DNA of 64,000 nucleotides from Desulfurellales bacterium (GTDB taxonomy: Bacteria; Campylobacterota_A; Desulfurellia; Desulfurellales; Hippeaceae): positions 1 to 64,000 of the forward strand of contig JALVUQ010000008.1 of the NCBI GenBank assembly GCA_027035575.1. Direction: 5' to 3'. The position numbers and the translations under genes are program-made. Within the stretch, counting starts at the first letter, position 1; every line of letters starts with the position of its first letter. This document shows positions 55,041-64,000 of the stretch, piece by piece. The notes below the pieces were generated by a model. It made no database searches. It saw only the letters and a program-made list of their open reading frames with translations, and had not been told where the DNA came from.

Positions 55041-56092
55041 TCCTTGTTGGAAACCCCGGCAGACTCAAATGTAGCCATTTCATTGTATATTTTTACACTT
55101 GCCTCTATTACATTAAAAGCCAACGCCGCACCCGTTCCCTCTCCGAGCCTCATATCCAAATCTAGTATCGGTCTTGCGCCAATCCACTCGAGAAACTTTT
55201 TATGTCCTTTTTCTTTGGATTGATGGCTGAAAAACATATAGTCCTTTGTTTTCGGGCAAATCTTGTAGGCAACCAAAGCCGCTGCCGAAGATATGAAACC
55301 GTCAATAACAACGGGTGTGTTCCTCGATGCCGCACCTATTATGGTTCCGCAAATGCCGGCTATCTCCAAGCCTCCGACGGCAGCCAAAGCCTCAACGGGG
55401 TCTTGCAGATGTTCTTTATTTACCTCCAAAGCCCTTTTAATCACATCTGTTTTGTGCTTCAATCTTTCATTGTCAATGCCTGTTCCAAGACCCGTAACCT
55501 CTTCGACATCAACACCCATCAAAGCGGCAAATAAAGCCGAGGACGGCGTTGTATTTGCAATACCCATTTCGCCTGTTCCTATCAAAGTAGCTCCCTCATC
55601 TATAGCTTCATGCGCCAAAGATATACCGATGTCTATAGCCTGGTGAGCCTTTTCAACGCTCATAGCCATACCCTTGGTGATATTATCCGTTCCGTAAAGC
55701 AGTTTTCTGTCAATGAGCCCTCCGGCATTGTCGAAGTTATAGTCAACACCTATGTCAACGACATTTACAAACGCTCCGACGTATCGAGCCAGTACATTTA
55801 CAGCCGCGCTATTGTAGAGCATATTTAAAACCATCTGAGCCGTCACCTCTTTCGGATAAGCACTGACACCCTCTTCGGCAACCCCGTGGTCTGCTGCAAA
55901 TGTAAATATAACCTTCTCTTTCATCTTGGGTTTTGTGGTGTTGGTGATAAGACAGTACCTTTTGGCAATCTCCTCAAGATAACCCAAACTTCCTTGCGGC
56001 TTTGTCAGGCTGTCAAGATGTTTTTGAATCTCAGGCTCCAAAGCCGTATTAACCGGTTTAATATAGGTCTGAGTTGTTTCAAGCAGTCCCAT
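55037..56092 (-). CDS. cobT: Nicotinate-nucleotide-dimethylbenzimidazole phosphoribosyltransferase
   Basis: Activates the lower-ligand base of cobalamin as its alpha-ribotide. The 351-residue protein shows the family segments LDSLTKPQGSLGYLEEIA, FTFAADHGVAEEGVSAYP, GATLIGTGEMGIANTTPS and MRLGEGTGAALAFNVIEA, with the catalytic glutamate in the last. Which base it prefers (dimethylbenzimidazole or another) is not readable. It overlaps cobU by 14 bp. Confidence 0.95.
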   Translation of the reverse strand: MGLLETTQTYIKPVNTALEPEIQKHLDSLTKPQGSLGYLEEIAKRYCLITNTTKPKMKEKVIFTFAADHGVAEEGVSAYPKEVTAQMVLNMLYNSAAVNVLARYVGAFVNVVDIGVDYNFDNAGGLIDRKLLYGTDNITKGMAMSVEKAHQAIDIGISLAHEAIDEGATLIGTGEMGIANTTPSSALFAALMGVDVEEVTGLGTGIDNERLKHKTDVIKRALEVNKEHLQDPVEALAAVGGLEIAGICGTIIGAASRNTPVVIDGFISSAAALVAYKICPKTKDYMFFSHQSKEKGHKKFLEWIGARPILDLDMRLGEGTGAALAFNVIEASVKIYNEMATFESAGVSNKE

Positions 56093-56600
56093 TTTCTCTA
56101 CCCCCCTTTATATTTAACGCTATTGAGCTTATCATTAAAAAAACCTTACTCGCCGATTCGGCAATCGCTTTATTCAGCTCACCAAGCAGATCGGCATATC
56201 TTCTTGCCGTCTCATTATTCGGCATTATTCCCATACCCACCTCGTTTGAGACAACTATCAAATCGCATACGGGCTGTTTTATTGCCTTTTTAAAATTATC
56301 AATCTCATTAAGTTTATCGTAGTGCATAAGGTTGTTAAGCCAAACGGTCACGCAGTCAACAACACAAACATCGGCATTTGATATGCCGTTTATGGCATCG
56401 GCAAGATAAACGGGTACCTCTTTTGTTTCAAAGCTACTGCCTCTTTCTTTTTTGTGTTTTTCAATGCGTTTTTTCATCTCATCGTCAAAAGCCTCTGCCG
56501 TAGCCAAAAACAGGCGTTTATCATACTTCATTGCAAGCTCAACCGCATAGGCGCTTTTTCCGCTTCTAACCCCACCCGTTATAAATATCAAATCACCCAT
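56079..56600 (-). CDS. cobU: Adenosylcobinamide kinase/guanylyltransferase
   Basis: A 173-residue bifunctional enzyme that phosphorylates adenosylcobinamide and transfers GMP to it. It has P-loop GGVRSGKSAYAVELA, RIEKHKKERGSSF (with the guanylylated histidine region) and VSNEVGMGIMP. It is the first gene of cobU-cobT-cobS-cobQ-cobC-cbiB, all overlapping, with a clear sigma-70 promoter and no B12 riboswitch upstream. Confidence 0.94.
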   Translation of the reverse strand: MGDLIFITGGVRSGKSAYAVELAMKYDKRLFLATAEAFDDEMKKRIEKHKKERGSSFETKEVPVYLADAINGISNADVCVVDCVTVWLNNLMHYDKLNEIDNFKKAIKQPVCDLIVVSNEVGMGIMPNNETARRYADLLGELNKAIAESASKVFLMISSIALNIKGGRENGTA

Positions 56601-56648
56601 CCTAGTCCCCTTTTATCTATGTAATACACAAAAGTGAACTGTTTTTAA

Positions 56649-56677
56649 ATTATATGTCCTTAGGGTTTTGAAATCAA
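56649..56677 (-). promoter_or_regulatory. Promoter of the cob operon
   Basis: On the minus strand TTGATT (56677-56672), 17 bp, TATAAT (56654-56649). Confidence 0.6.
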
Positions 56678-56722
56678 CATAAACAATAATTAAACAAAAA
56701 AACCGAAGTATGAAATTTTTAC

Positions 56723-56750
56723 TTGCGTCAAAAATGTATTAAGGTATATT
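56723..56750 (+). promoter_or_regulatory. Possible pyrG promoter
   Basis: TTGCGT (56723-56728), 16 bp, TATATT (56745-56750), with AAAGGAG shortly before the ATG. The predicted leader is about 25 bases. Confidence 0.4.
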
Positions 56751-56768
56751 TATACAAGCAAATATTAA

Positions 56769-59322
<2,554 letters not shown>

Positions 59323-59338
59323 ATACAGTCTTGTTTTT

Positions 59339-59575
59339 TTATTTTTTATTATCCTCTTGACTTAAAAGCATTTTGGCATCTTTTTCAAATTCGACAGGTA
59401 CCTTTATTTCCACCTTTCCCAAACCGTTTAGTGTCAGCCCGAACGTTATTCCGACACTCTCATATTTAAGCAAAACCGGTATGCCGTAGCTCTCCAGTTT
59501 ACTTTTTAAGATATTGGCAATGTTTATACCGTAAACGGTATCGATTGTAACAAGACCGGAAAAATCCTTTTTCAT
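59339..59575 (-). CDS. DUF2007-type small protein
   Basis: A 78-residue cytosolic protein with the DUF2007 pattern (putative signal-transducing protein): VTIDTVYGINIANILKSKLE, SYGIPVLLKYES and VEIKVPVEFEKDAKMLL. Function is unknown. No ribosome-binding site precedes the ATG, and the weak promoter predicted at 59582-59610 would start transcription on or beside it. A terminator upstream separates it from thi4. Confidence 0.65.
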   Translation of the reverse strand: MKKDFSGLVTIDTVYGINIANILKSKLESYGIPVLLKYESVGITFGLTLNGLGKVEIKVPVEFEKDAKMLLSQEDNKK

Positions 59576-59581
59576 ATTTAA

Positions 59582-59610
59582 ACTATGAACTTAACAGATT
59601 GAAAAGTCAA
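59582..59610 (-). promoter_or_regulatory. Weak promoter for the DUF2007 gene
   Basis: On the minus strand TTGACT (59610-59605), 17 bp, CATAGT (59587-59582). The predicted start is at the ATG (59575). Confidence 0.35.
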
Positions 59611-59670
59611 TCACAAATACCGTATGCTGTGGTCAAGACGGATTCGATTTAGTTAAAGCTATTCTTGTTA

Positions 59671-59705
59671 AAAAACCCTCTCAAATAAAAGAGAGGGTTT
59701 TTATT
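59671..59705 (-). terminator. Intrinsic terminator after thi4
   Basis: A perfect 12 bp stem AAAAACCCTCTC/GAGAGGGTTTTT with an 8-base loop, about 50 bp after the thi4 stop. On the minus strand it ends in a T-rich run. It closes the leuS-lptE-arnT-like-thi4 transcript and insulates the DUF2007 gene. Confidence 0.88.
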
Positions 59706-59751
59706 TTTTAAACCGATTGTTCTAACCAAATCGGATAAGCCAATTGCTCCG

Positions 59752-60546
59752 CTATTTTTTCAGACCTTCCATAATGAGATTTGCCGCTTTTTTGCCGGAT
59801 TGGAGCATTCCTCCGAATACAGGACCCATCCTGTGGGCACCGTTTACGGCAACCGCCGCCATTCCCGCCACAATAAGTCCGGGATAAACCTCTTTAGTAT
59901 ATTCAACGGTTGACTGCTCTCCTACCTGTGCCCACATAGGCTTTTCTCCGACAACGCCTCCGGTGGGAGAATCTATCCTAACCGAGCCTTTTTTGGTTAA
60001 AACACTCGTTACATCGGCATCGTGTCCGGTTGCATCAACCACATATCTGCTTGTTACAACAAGAGGGTCAACTGGAAGATGCGCCATATTAACGGTCGTC
60101 CAGCCCACAACCAAACCTCTGACTCTGTAATCTCCGTCTATTTTTTTTAAAACAACATCCTCTATTTCAACTGCATTAAAGACTTTGGCTCCTGCTTTCG
60201 TTGCCAAAGAGGTAAGTGTGGATACAGACTCAACAGCATCAGCCGTATAGTATCCATCGACATACTTTTCATACCTTATCCCGAATTCATCAAGTATTTC
60301 TCTTCCCATCTCCTGAACAACTATTTCGTTAAACAGCATAGCTCCGCCCCACATACCGCCGCCTATGGTCAGCCTTTTATCGAACAGGGCAACCTTAACG
60401 CCTTTTTTTGCCAGATAGTAAGCACATACCAATCCTGCAGGTCCTCCTCCGACTATACTGACATCATTCTCCAGATAGTCGGTCAACTTGTTCATATATC
60501 TTTCCACAATCGCTTTGGATATAATCTTTTCATCCAACTCAAACAT
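59752..60546 (-). CDS. thi4: Thiazole synthase, Thi4 family (non-suicidal type)
   Basis: Makes the adenylated thiazole precursor of thiamine from NAD+, glycine and a sulfur source. The 264-residue protein has the dinucleotide loop IVGGGPAGLVCAYYLAKKG, GGGMWGGAMLFNEIVVQE, VVDATGHDADVTSVL and HRMGPVFGGMLQSGKKAA. Yeast Thi4 donates sulfur from an active-site cysteine shortly after TGHD; here that segment has none, and the only cysteine in the protein is in the dinucleotide loop. This matches catalytic, sulfide-using Thi4 enzymes of archaea and anaerobic bacteria. The ATG at 60546 has GGAGG 10 bp upstream; a TTG one codon earlier is less likely. Confidence 0.88.
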   Translation of the reverse strand: MFELDEKIISKAIVERYMNKLTDYLENDVSIVGGGPAGLVCAYYLAKKGVKVALFDKRLTIGGGMWGGAMLFNEIVVQEMGREILDEFGIRYEKYVDGYYTADAVESVSTLTSLATKAGAKVFNAVEIEDVVLKKIDGDYRVRGLVVGWTTVNMAHLPVDPLVVTSRYVVDATGHDADVTSVLTKKGSVRIDSPTGGVVGEKPMWAQVGEQSTVEYTKEVYPGLIVAGMAAVAVNGAHRMGPVFGGMLQSGKKAANLIMEGLKK

Positions 60547-60549
60547 CAA

Positions 60550-62118
60550 TCAAGCACCTCCGTTTTTTATACCGATATAATAAATACCTTTGGGCGTATT
60601 AACCTCTTCTTTTACAACGCCTACCCTGTTTCCGTGTTTGCTTACAACAATGCCCTTCCGCTCGCTTTTTATTGTGTGAATAGGCATTTTTAAATCTCTT
60701 TCAACATAAAAAAACAGCCGTAAATCTCTCGCATCACTCATAACATATTCGGGGTTGTTTTTCAAAATAATTCTTGCAATACGATTTCCGTAGCTCCTGT
60801 AGTTTGTGTAGTAGGTAAAGAGATAGGAAAAATATGTGGAAATATAGAGGATTTTTACCAATACGGCAAACCCGGTAAACGAGATAAATATCAAATTTTG
60901 TCTGTGCACCTCCTTTTTTAGGGCATAAACAAAAAGAAGGCTCACAAAACCCGTCAGGATGCAGACTATATAATCTTTGGTTGCGGTGAACTCATAAACG
61001 AAAACAGAAGAGACAAACGAAACAACAGTAACAACCATAAAAGCGATAACACTCCATCGTTTTGTATTGAAATCGAGTTTCACATACTCAAGCTCGTAAT
61101 ACAAAACCCCTATAAGAAAAGCAAAAAATCCAAATAAAACAAGTGTATATCTGACTCTGCCGTCGGGTATCAAATCATAAACCATAAAGTTAGGCAAAAA
61201 GGCAAACAGTGAAAATTTAAGCAATCTTTCTATCTTTTTATTGCTTTTCAACAAAATAAAAAATTCGTCCCTAAAGTGTTTGTTGCAAAATGCAAAAACC
61301 AATACCGAAAACGGCAGAAAGTGGTACCAAAATTTTATGGGAAAGGTTACGGCGTGAACAAGAGCTTTGAAGATATGCTCTATGCTCAATACCCGTGAGC
61401 CCGATTCGCTTAATAAAAAGCCCAAAGCATAGTCTATTTTATGAATGTTGCCGTGTGAAAAGGAGAAAATCCACAGCCCGAAAAGACCGAAAATAATGAA
61501 AGAACCAATAACAGAGTGAATAATAAATTTAGAATCCTTAATTTTCCTTTCGAGCAGTCCGTATGCCAAAAGCGTAAAATAGAAATAGTGCAAAGCCGGA
61601 AATCCTTTGGTCAACAAAGCCAAAGCGGCAAAAAGCGAACCTATTAAAATACCGTATCTTTTAAATGCAATCAGGCTAATCATAGAACAAAAAACCAAAA
61701 ACGAAAAAAACATATCGGTTTCAGCCAAAATTCCGTAGGAAAAATATGTGACAAAAGAAGTTAAAAAAGAAAAAGAGGCAAAAACAGAGGCTTCAATACC
61801 CACAATATCCTTTAAAACAAGGAAAATAACTCCTGCAAAAGACAAAAGAGAAAGAACGCTAACCAACCTTGCGGCAAACTCGTTTTCTTTAAATATCTTA
61901 AAAAACATGGCGATAACGATATTGTGCAGGGGCGGTTTTTTAAAATATGCTTTTCCGAGAACCGTAGGCTGGACATAGTTACCGCTGTAGTTCATCTCCA
62001 AAGCTATTATGGCTCGTCTCGGTTCTTCGTGCTGAAAGTACATCCGTCCCAAATGAAAGAAAAGACCGAAAAGATACAGAGCAAATATTATAATCAAAAC
62101 CCTTTTGGAGATAAGCAT
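60550..62118 (-). CDS. ArnT-like membrane glycosyltransferase (GT39/PMT superfamily)
   Basis: A 522-residue inner-membrane protein with about 11-12 hydrophobic helices. The first periplasmic loop carries the acidic motif YFQHEEPRRAIIALEM, matching the ArnT/PMT-type catalytic loop, followed by KAYFKKPPLHN, which resembles ArnT's substrate loop. Relatives move a lipid-linked sugar onto lipid A or proteins; the target here is not known. It lies 63 bp after lptE, consistent with an envelope role. Confidence 0.82.
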   Translation of the reverse strand: MLISKRVLIIIFALYLFGLFFHLGRMYFQHEEPRRAIIALEMNYSGNYVQPTVLGKAYFKKPPLHNIVIAMFFKIFKENEFAARLVSVLSLLSFAGVIFLVLKDIVGIEASVFASFSFLTSFVTYFSYGILAETDMFFSFLVFCSMISLIAFKRYGILIGSLFAALALLTKGFPALHYFYFTLLAYGLLERKIKDSKFIIHSVIGSFIIFGLFGLWIFSFSHGNIHKIDYALGFLLSESGSRVLSIEHIFKALVHAVTFPIKFWYHFLPFSVLVFAFCNKHFRDEFFILLKSNKKIERLLKFSLFAFLPNFMVYDLIPDGRVRYTLVLFGFFAFLIGVLYYELEYVKLDFNTKRWSVIAFMVVTVVSFVSSVFVYEFTATKDYIVCILTGFVSLLFVYALKKEVHRQNLIFISFTGFAVLVKILYISTYFSYLFTYYTNYRSYGNRIARIILKNNPEYVMSDARDLRLFFYVERDLKMPIHTIKSERKGIVVSKHGNRVGVVKEEVNTPKGIYYIGIKNGGA

Positions 62119-62181
62119 ATCTACAGCACAAGCCGTGTAAGTGTTTGAGCGGCTACTTTTTCCAGCTTGAATTCCTTATTG

Positions 62182-62688
62182 TTAAAAGTTCACAAACAGT
62201 TCGTTGTCAATTTTTAAAGCCAAATCTTTTAAAACCTGTTTTGCAATGGACAACCTTGCTTCTTCGGTTGCCGAAACGGCATCTTGAGCATTGTAATCTC
62301 GATACGCAGAAAGAGATTTATCTTTAATCAAATATCCCTTTTCGCCTTTTAAAGAAACAGAAACAACTATTGTGCATCTGTACATAGATGTTAAACCGCT
62401 GGCTGAAAAAGACGAAGGTGAAATATCGTATGAGGTGATTTTAACGCTCAAAATTCCGTCTGCATTCTGTTTTTTTACTACGCTTACCCTTGAATCCAAA
62501 TTCAGCTCGTTTATCAAATAGCCCTTCAGATATGTCTGTAAATTCGGCTCGTTTGTCAGGTTTTTAACCTCTGATATATAAATTTTTGATACGCCGCCTA
62601 CCAACCCGGAGTAGCTTCCTACAAAATTATACGAACAAGACGACAAAATAAAGGCAAAAAACACAAACAAAACGCCTTTTTTTAACAT
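62182..62688 (-). CDS. lptE: LPS-assembly lipoprotein LptE-like
   Basis: A 168-residue lipoprotein. The signal sequence MLKKGVLFVFFAFILSS ends in lipobox LSSC. The mature part has YISEVKNLTNEPNLQTYLKG, ELNLDSRVSVVKKQNADGIL and a C-terminal helix with SIAKQVLKDLALKI, the pattern of LptE, which plugs the LptD outer-membrane LPS channel. Sequence conservation is low in this family. It starts 1 bp after the leuS stop, so translation is coupled; leuS-lptE adjacency (with holA in some genomes) is common and supports the call. Confidence 0.8.
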   Translation of the reverse strand: MLKKGVLFVFFAFILSSCSYNFVGSYSGLVGGVSKIYISEVKNLTNEPNLQTYLKGYLINELNLDSRVSVVKKQNADGILSVKITSYDISPSSFSASGLTSMYRCTIVVSVSLKGEKGYLIKDKSLSAYRDYNAQDAVSATEEARLSIAKQVLKDLALKIDNELFVNF

Positions 62689-62689
62689 A

Positions 62690-64000
62690 CTACACCGCCA
62701 CTATGTTTATCAGCTTATTCTTAACGAATATGACCTTTTTAATATTTTTACCCTCTATGTGTCTTTTTACCTTACTGCTCTGCTTTGCCTGTTCAAAAAC
62801 ACTCTCTTTTGTCGCATCAACTTCAACTTCTATGGTATCTCTGAGTTTGCCGTTCACCGTTACTGCAACGGTAACAAAATCTTTTTGCAGTGCTTTTTCA
62901 TCATATTCAGGCCATTTTTGCTCTTCAACAATATCCTTATGACCCGTCATCTCCCACAACTCATTTGCTATATGGGGAGCTATCGGGCTTATCAATATTA
63001 TTAACTTTTCAAGTGAGTATGCAAACAACGTCTTCTCTTTTTCATCATTTGGATTAAAATTCTGCATAAAGTTCACAAGCTCCATACAGGCAGCTATAGC
63101 CGTGTTGAAGTGATAATCCTCAAAGTCTTTGCTTACTCTTTTTATCGTGTTGTTAATCATAAACGAAAGTTCTTTTAATCTTGGAGTGTCGGCTTCAACT
63201 ATTTTTGCAGTTAAATCCTTATAAGAGGCAACAAGCCTCCAAAGCCTGTTTAAAAACCTGTATGAACCCTCAACCCCCTCATCAGACCACTCCAAGTCTT
63301 TCTGAGGCGGTGCAGCAAACAGTATGAAAAGTCTTGCCGTATCGGCTCCGTAGTTATTTATTATATCGTCAGGGTCAACCACGTTTCCTTTGGATTTGCT
63401 CATCTTTGCACCGTCTTTAATCACCATCCCTTGAGTTAAAAGTCTCTTAAACGGTTCGTCAGAATCAACATAGCCCAAATCTCTCAAGACTTTTGTGAAG
63501 TATCTCGCATAAAGAAGGTGCATAACCGCATGTTCTATTCCGCCTACGTACTGGTCAACATCCATCCAGTAGTCGGCAATCTTTTTTTCAAAGATATCCT
63601 TATCGTACTTAGGTGAGCAGTATCTCAAAAAATACCAGGATGACTCAACAAAGGTATCGAATGTGTCCGTTTCTCTTTCTGCTTTTTCGCCGCAAACGGG
63701 GCATCTTGTTTCCACAAATTCTTTAACCCTTGCCAGCGGAGAACCGCCTTCTCCGGTTATCTCAACGTTTTCCGGTAATTTTACGGGAAGATTGTCAATT
63801 TTCTCCGGCACAATTCCGCATTTTTCGCAGTAAACAACAGGAATCGGCGCACCCCAATATCTCTGGCGGGATACGTTCCAATCCCTTAATTTATATTGAT
63901 AGGTCTGTTTTGCAAGCCCCTTTTTTGCAAGCCATTCAACTATCTCCCACTTGGCTTTTTCGTTTTCCATTTTGTCAAATTGAGCCGAGTTTACCAAAAC
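62690..64000 (-). CDS. leuS: Leucyl-tRNA synthetase, 3' part; 5' end beyond right edge
   Basis: About 437 C-terminal residues are in view; the N-terminal catalytic start lies off the right edge. The frame is open to the last base, and VLVNSAQFDKM at the start is the LeuRS editing-to-catalytic junction. Further on are KLRDWNVSRQRYWGAPIPVV, a zinc-like pair CEKCG and CPVCG, ESSWYFLRYCSP, the KMSKS loop in AKMSKSKGNVVDPDDII, and the anticodon and C-terminal domains ending TVNGKLRDTIEV and KKVIFVKNKLINIVAV. It charges tRNA-Leu such as the one at 35668. Confidence 0.97.
   Translation of the reverse strand, partial: VLVNSAQFDKMENEKAKWEIVEWLAKKGLAKQTYQYKLRDWNVSRQRYWGAPIPVVYCEKCGIVPEKIDNLPVKLPENVEITGEGGSPLARVKEFVETRCPVCGEKAERETDTFDTFVESSWYFLRYCSPKYDKDIFEKKIADYWMDVDQYVGGIEHAVMHLLYARYFTKVLRDLGYVDSDEPFKRLLTQGMVIKDGAKMSKSKGNVVDPDDIINNYGADTARLFILFAAPPQKDLEWSDEGVEGSYRFLNRLWRLVASYKDLTAKIVEADTPRLKELSFMINNTIKRVSKDFEDYHFNTAIAACMELVNFMQNFNPNDEKEKTLFAYSLEKLIILISPIAPHIANELWEMTGHKDIVEEQKWPEYDEKALQKDFVTVAVTVNGKLRDTIEVEVDATKESVFEQAKQSSKVKRHIEGKNIKKVIFVKNKLINIVAV

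Overview
This AT-rich, densely packed 64 kb segment looks like core chromosome of an anaerobic, acetate-using, sulfur-reducing bacterium. The best guess is the Desulfurella/Hippea group (Campylobacterota/Desulfurellia). That guess rests on gene content and general protein character, not on a database search. Supporting signs are AMP-forming acetyl-CoA synthetase, a mitochondrial-type citrate synthase, malic enzyme, several TRAP and Liv-type carboxylate/amino-acid importers, gluconeogenic enzymes (pgk, tpiA, fba, pgi), B12 assembly genes and a Thi4 thiazole synthase without the sacrificial cysteine. No phage, insertion sequence or CRISPR array is visible.

Layout. 1-3764 (+): pgk (cut by the left edge), tpiA, secG and an orphan oligopeptide-type binding protein. 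3766-6670: a VKOR-thioredoxin membrane protein and acs, diverging from back-to-back promoters whose -35 boxes form a perfect palindrome. 6711-11197 (-): livF-livG-livM-livH-livK. 11633-14453 (+): citrate synthase, a PflX-like radical SAM protein, a small unknown protein and a serine-recombinase-like domain without its nucleophile. 14511-19723 (-): malic enzyme followed by the TRAP importer dctPQM, with a terminator between dctP and dctQ. 19809-21210 (-): FetAB-like transporter. 21248-30577 (+): KamA-like protein, MoaE-like protein, rpsO, pnp, M16 peptidase, class V aminotransferase, hisZ, purA, HIT protein, a small unknown and aroQ.

30555-35752: a secreted FGE-domain protein, tRNA-Glu and tRNA-Gln, a secreted Sel1 protein, two tandem MutS-like ATPases and tRNA-Leu. 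35764-42713 (-): a TetR-controlled efflux operon (tetR, tolC, membrane fusion protein, RND pump, CDF exporter) with a readable operator. 42851-43819 (-): an outer-membrane barrel. 44093-50728 (+): TAXI-TRAP importer, class II aldolase, a chemoreceptor and phosphoglucose isomerase. 50740-56600 (-): cobU-cobT-cobS-cobQ-cobC-cbiB. 56781-59322 (+): pyrG and holA. 59339-64000 (-): a DUF2007 protein, then leuS (cut by the right edge), lptE, an ArnT-like glycosyltransferase and thi4.

How the parts fit. Acs makes acetyl-CoA, citrate synthase links it to the citric-acid cycle, malic enzyme and dctPQM feed C4-acids in or out, and pgk/tpiA/fba/pgi build sugars. Promoters here are often near the sigma-70 consensus and can be read by eye. 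Four of them place the predicted transcription start on or within a few bases of a start codon that has no ribosome-binding site, which suggests leaderless mRNAs. The most unusual coding features are the asymmetric MutS-like pair, the nucleophile-less recombinase domain and the short KamA-like/MoaE-like pair. All functions are read from sequence motifs; no homology search or experiment was run.
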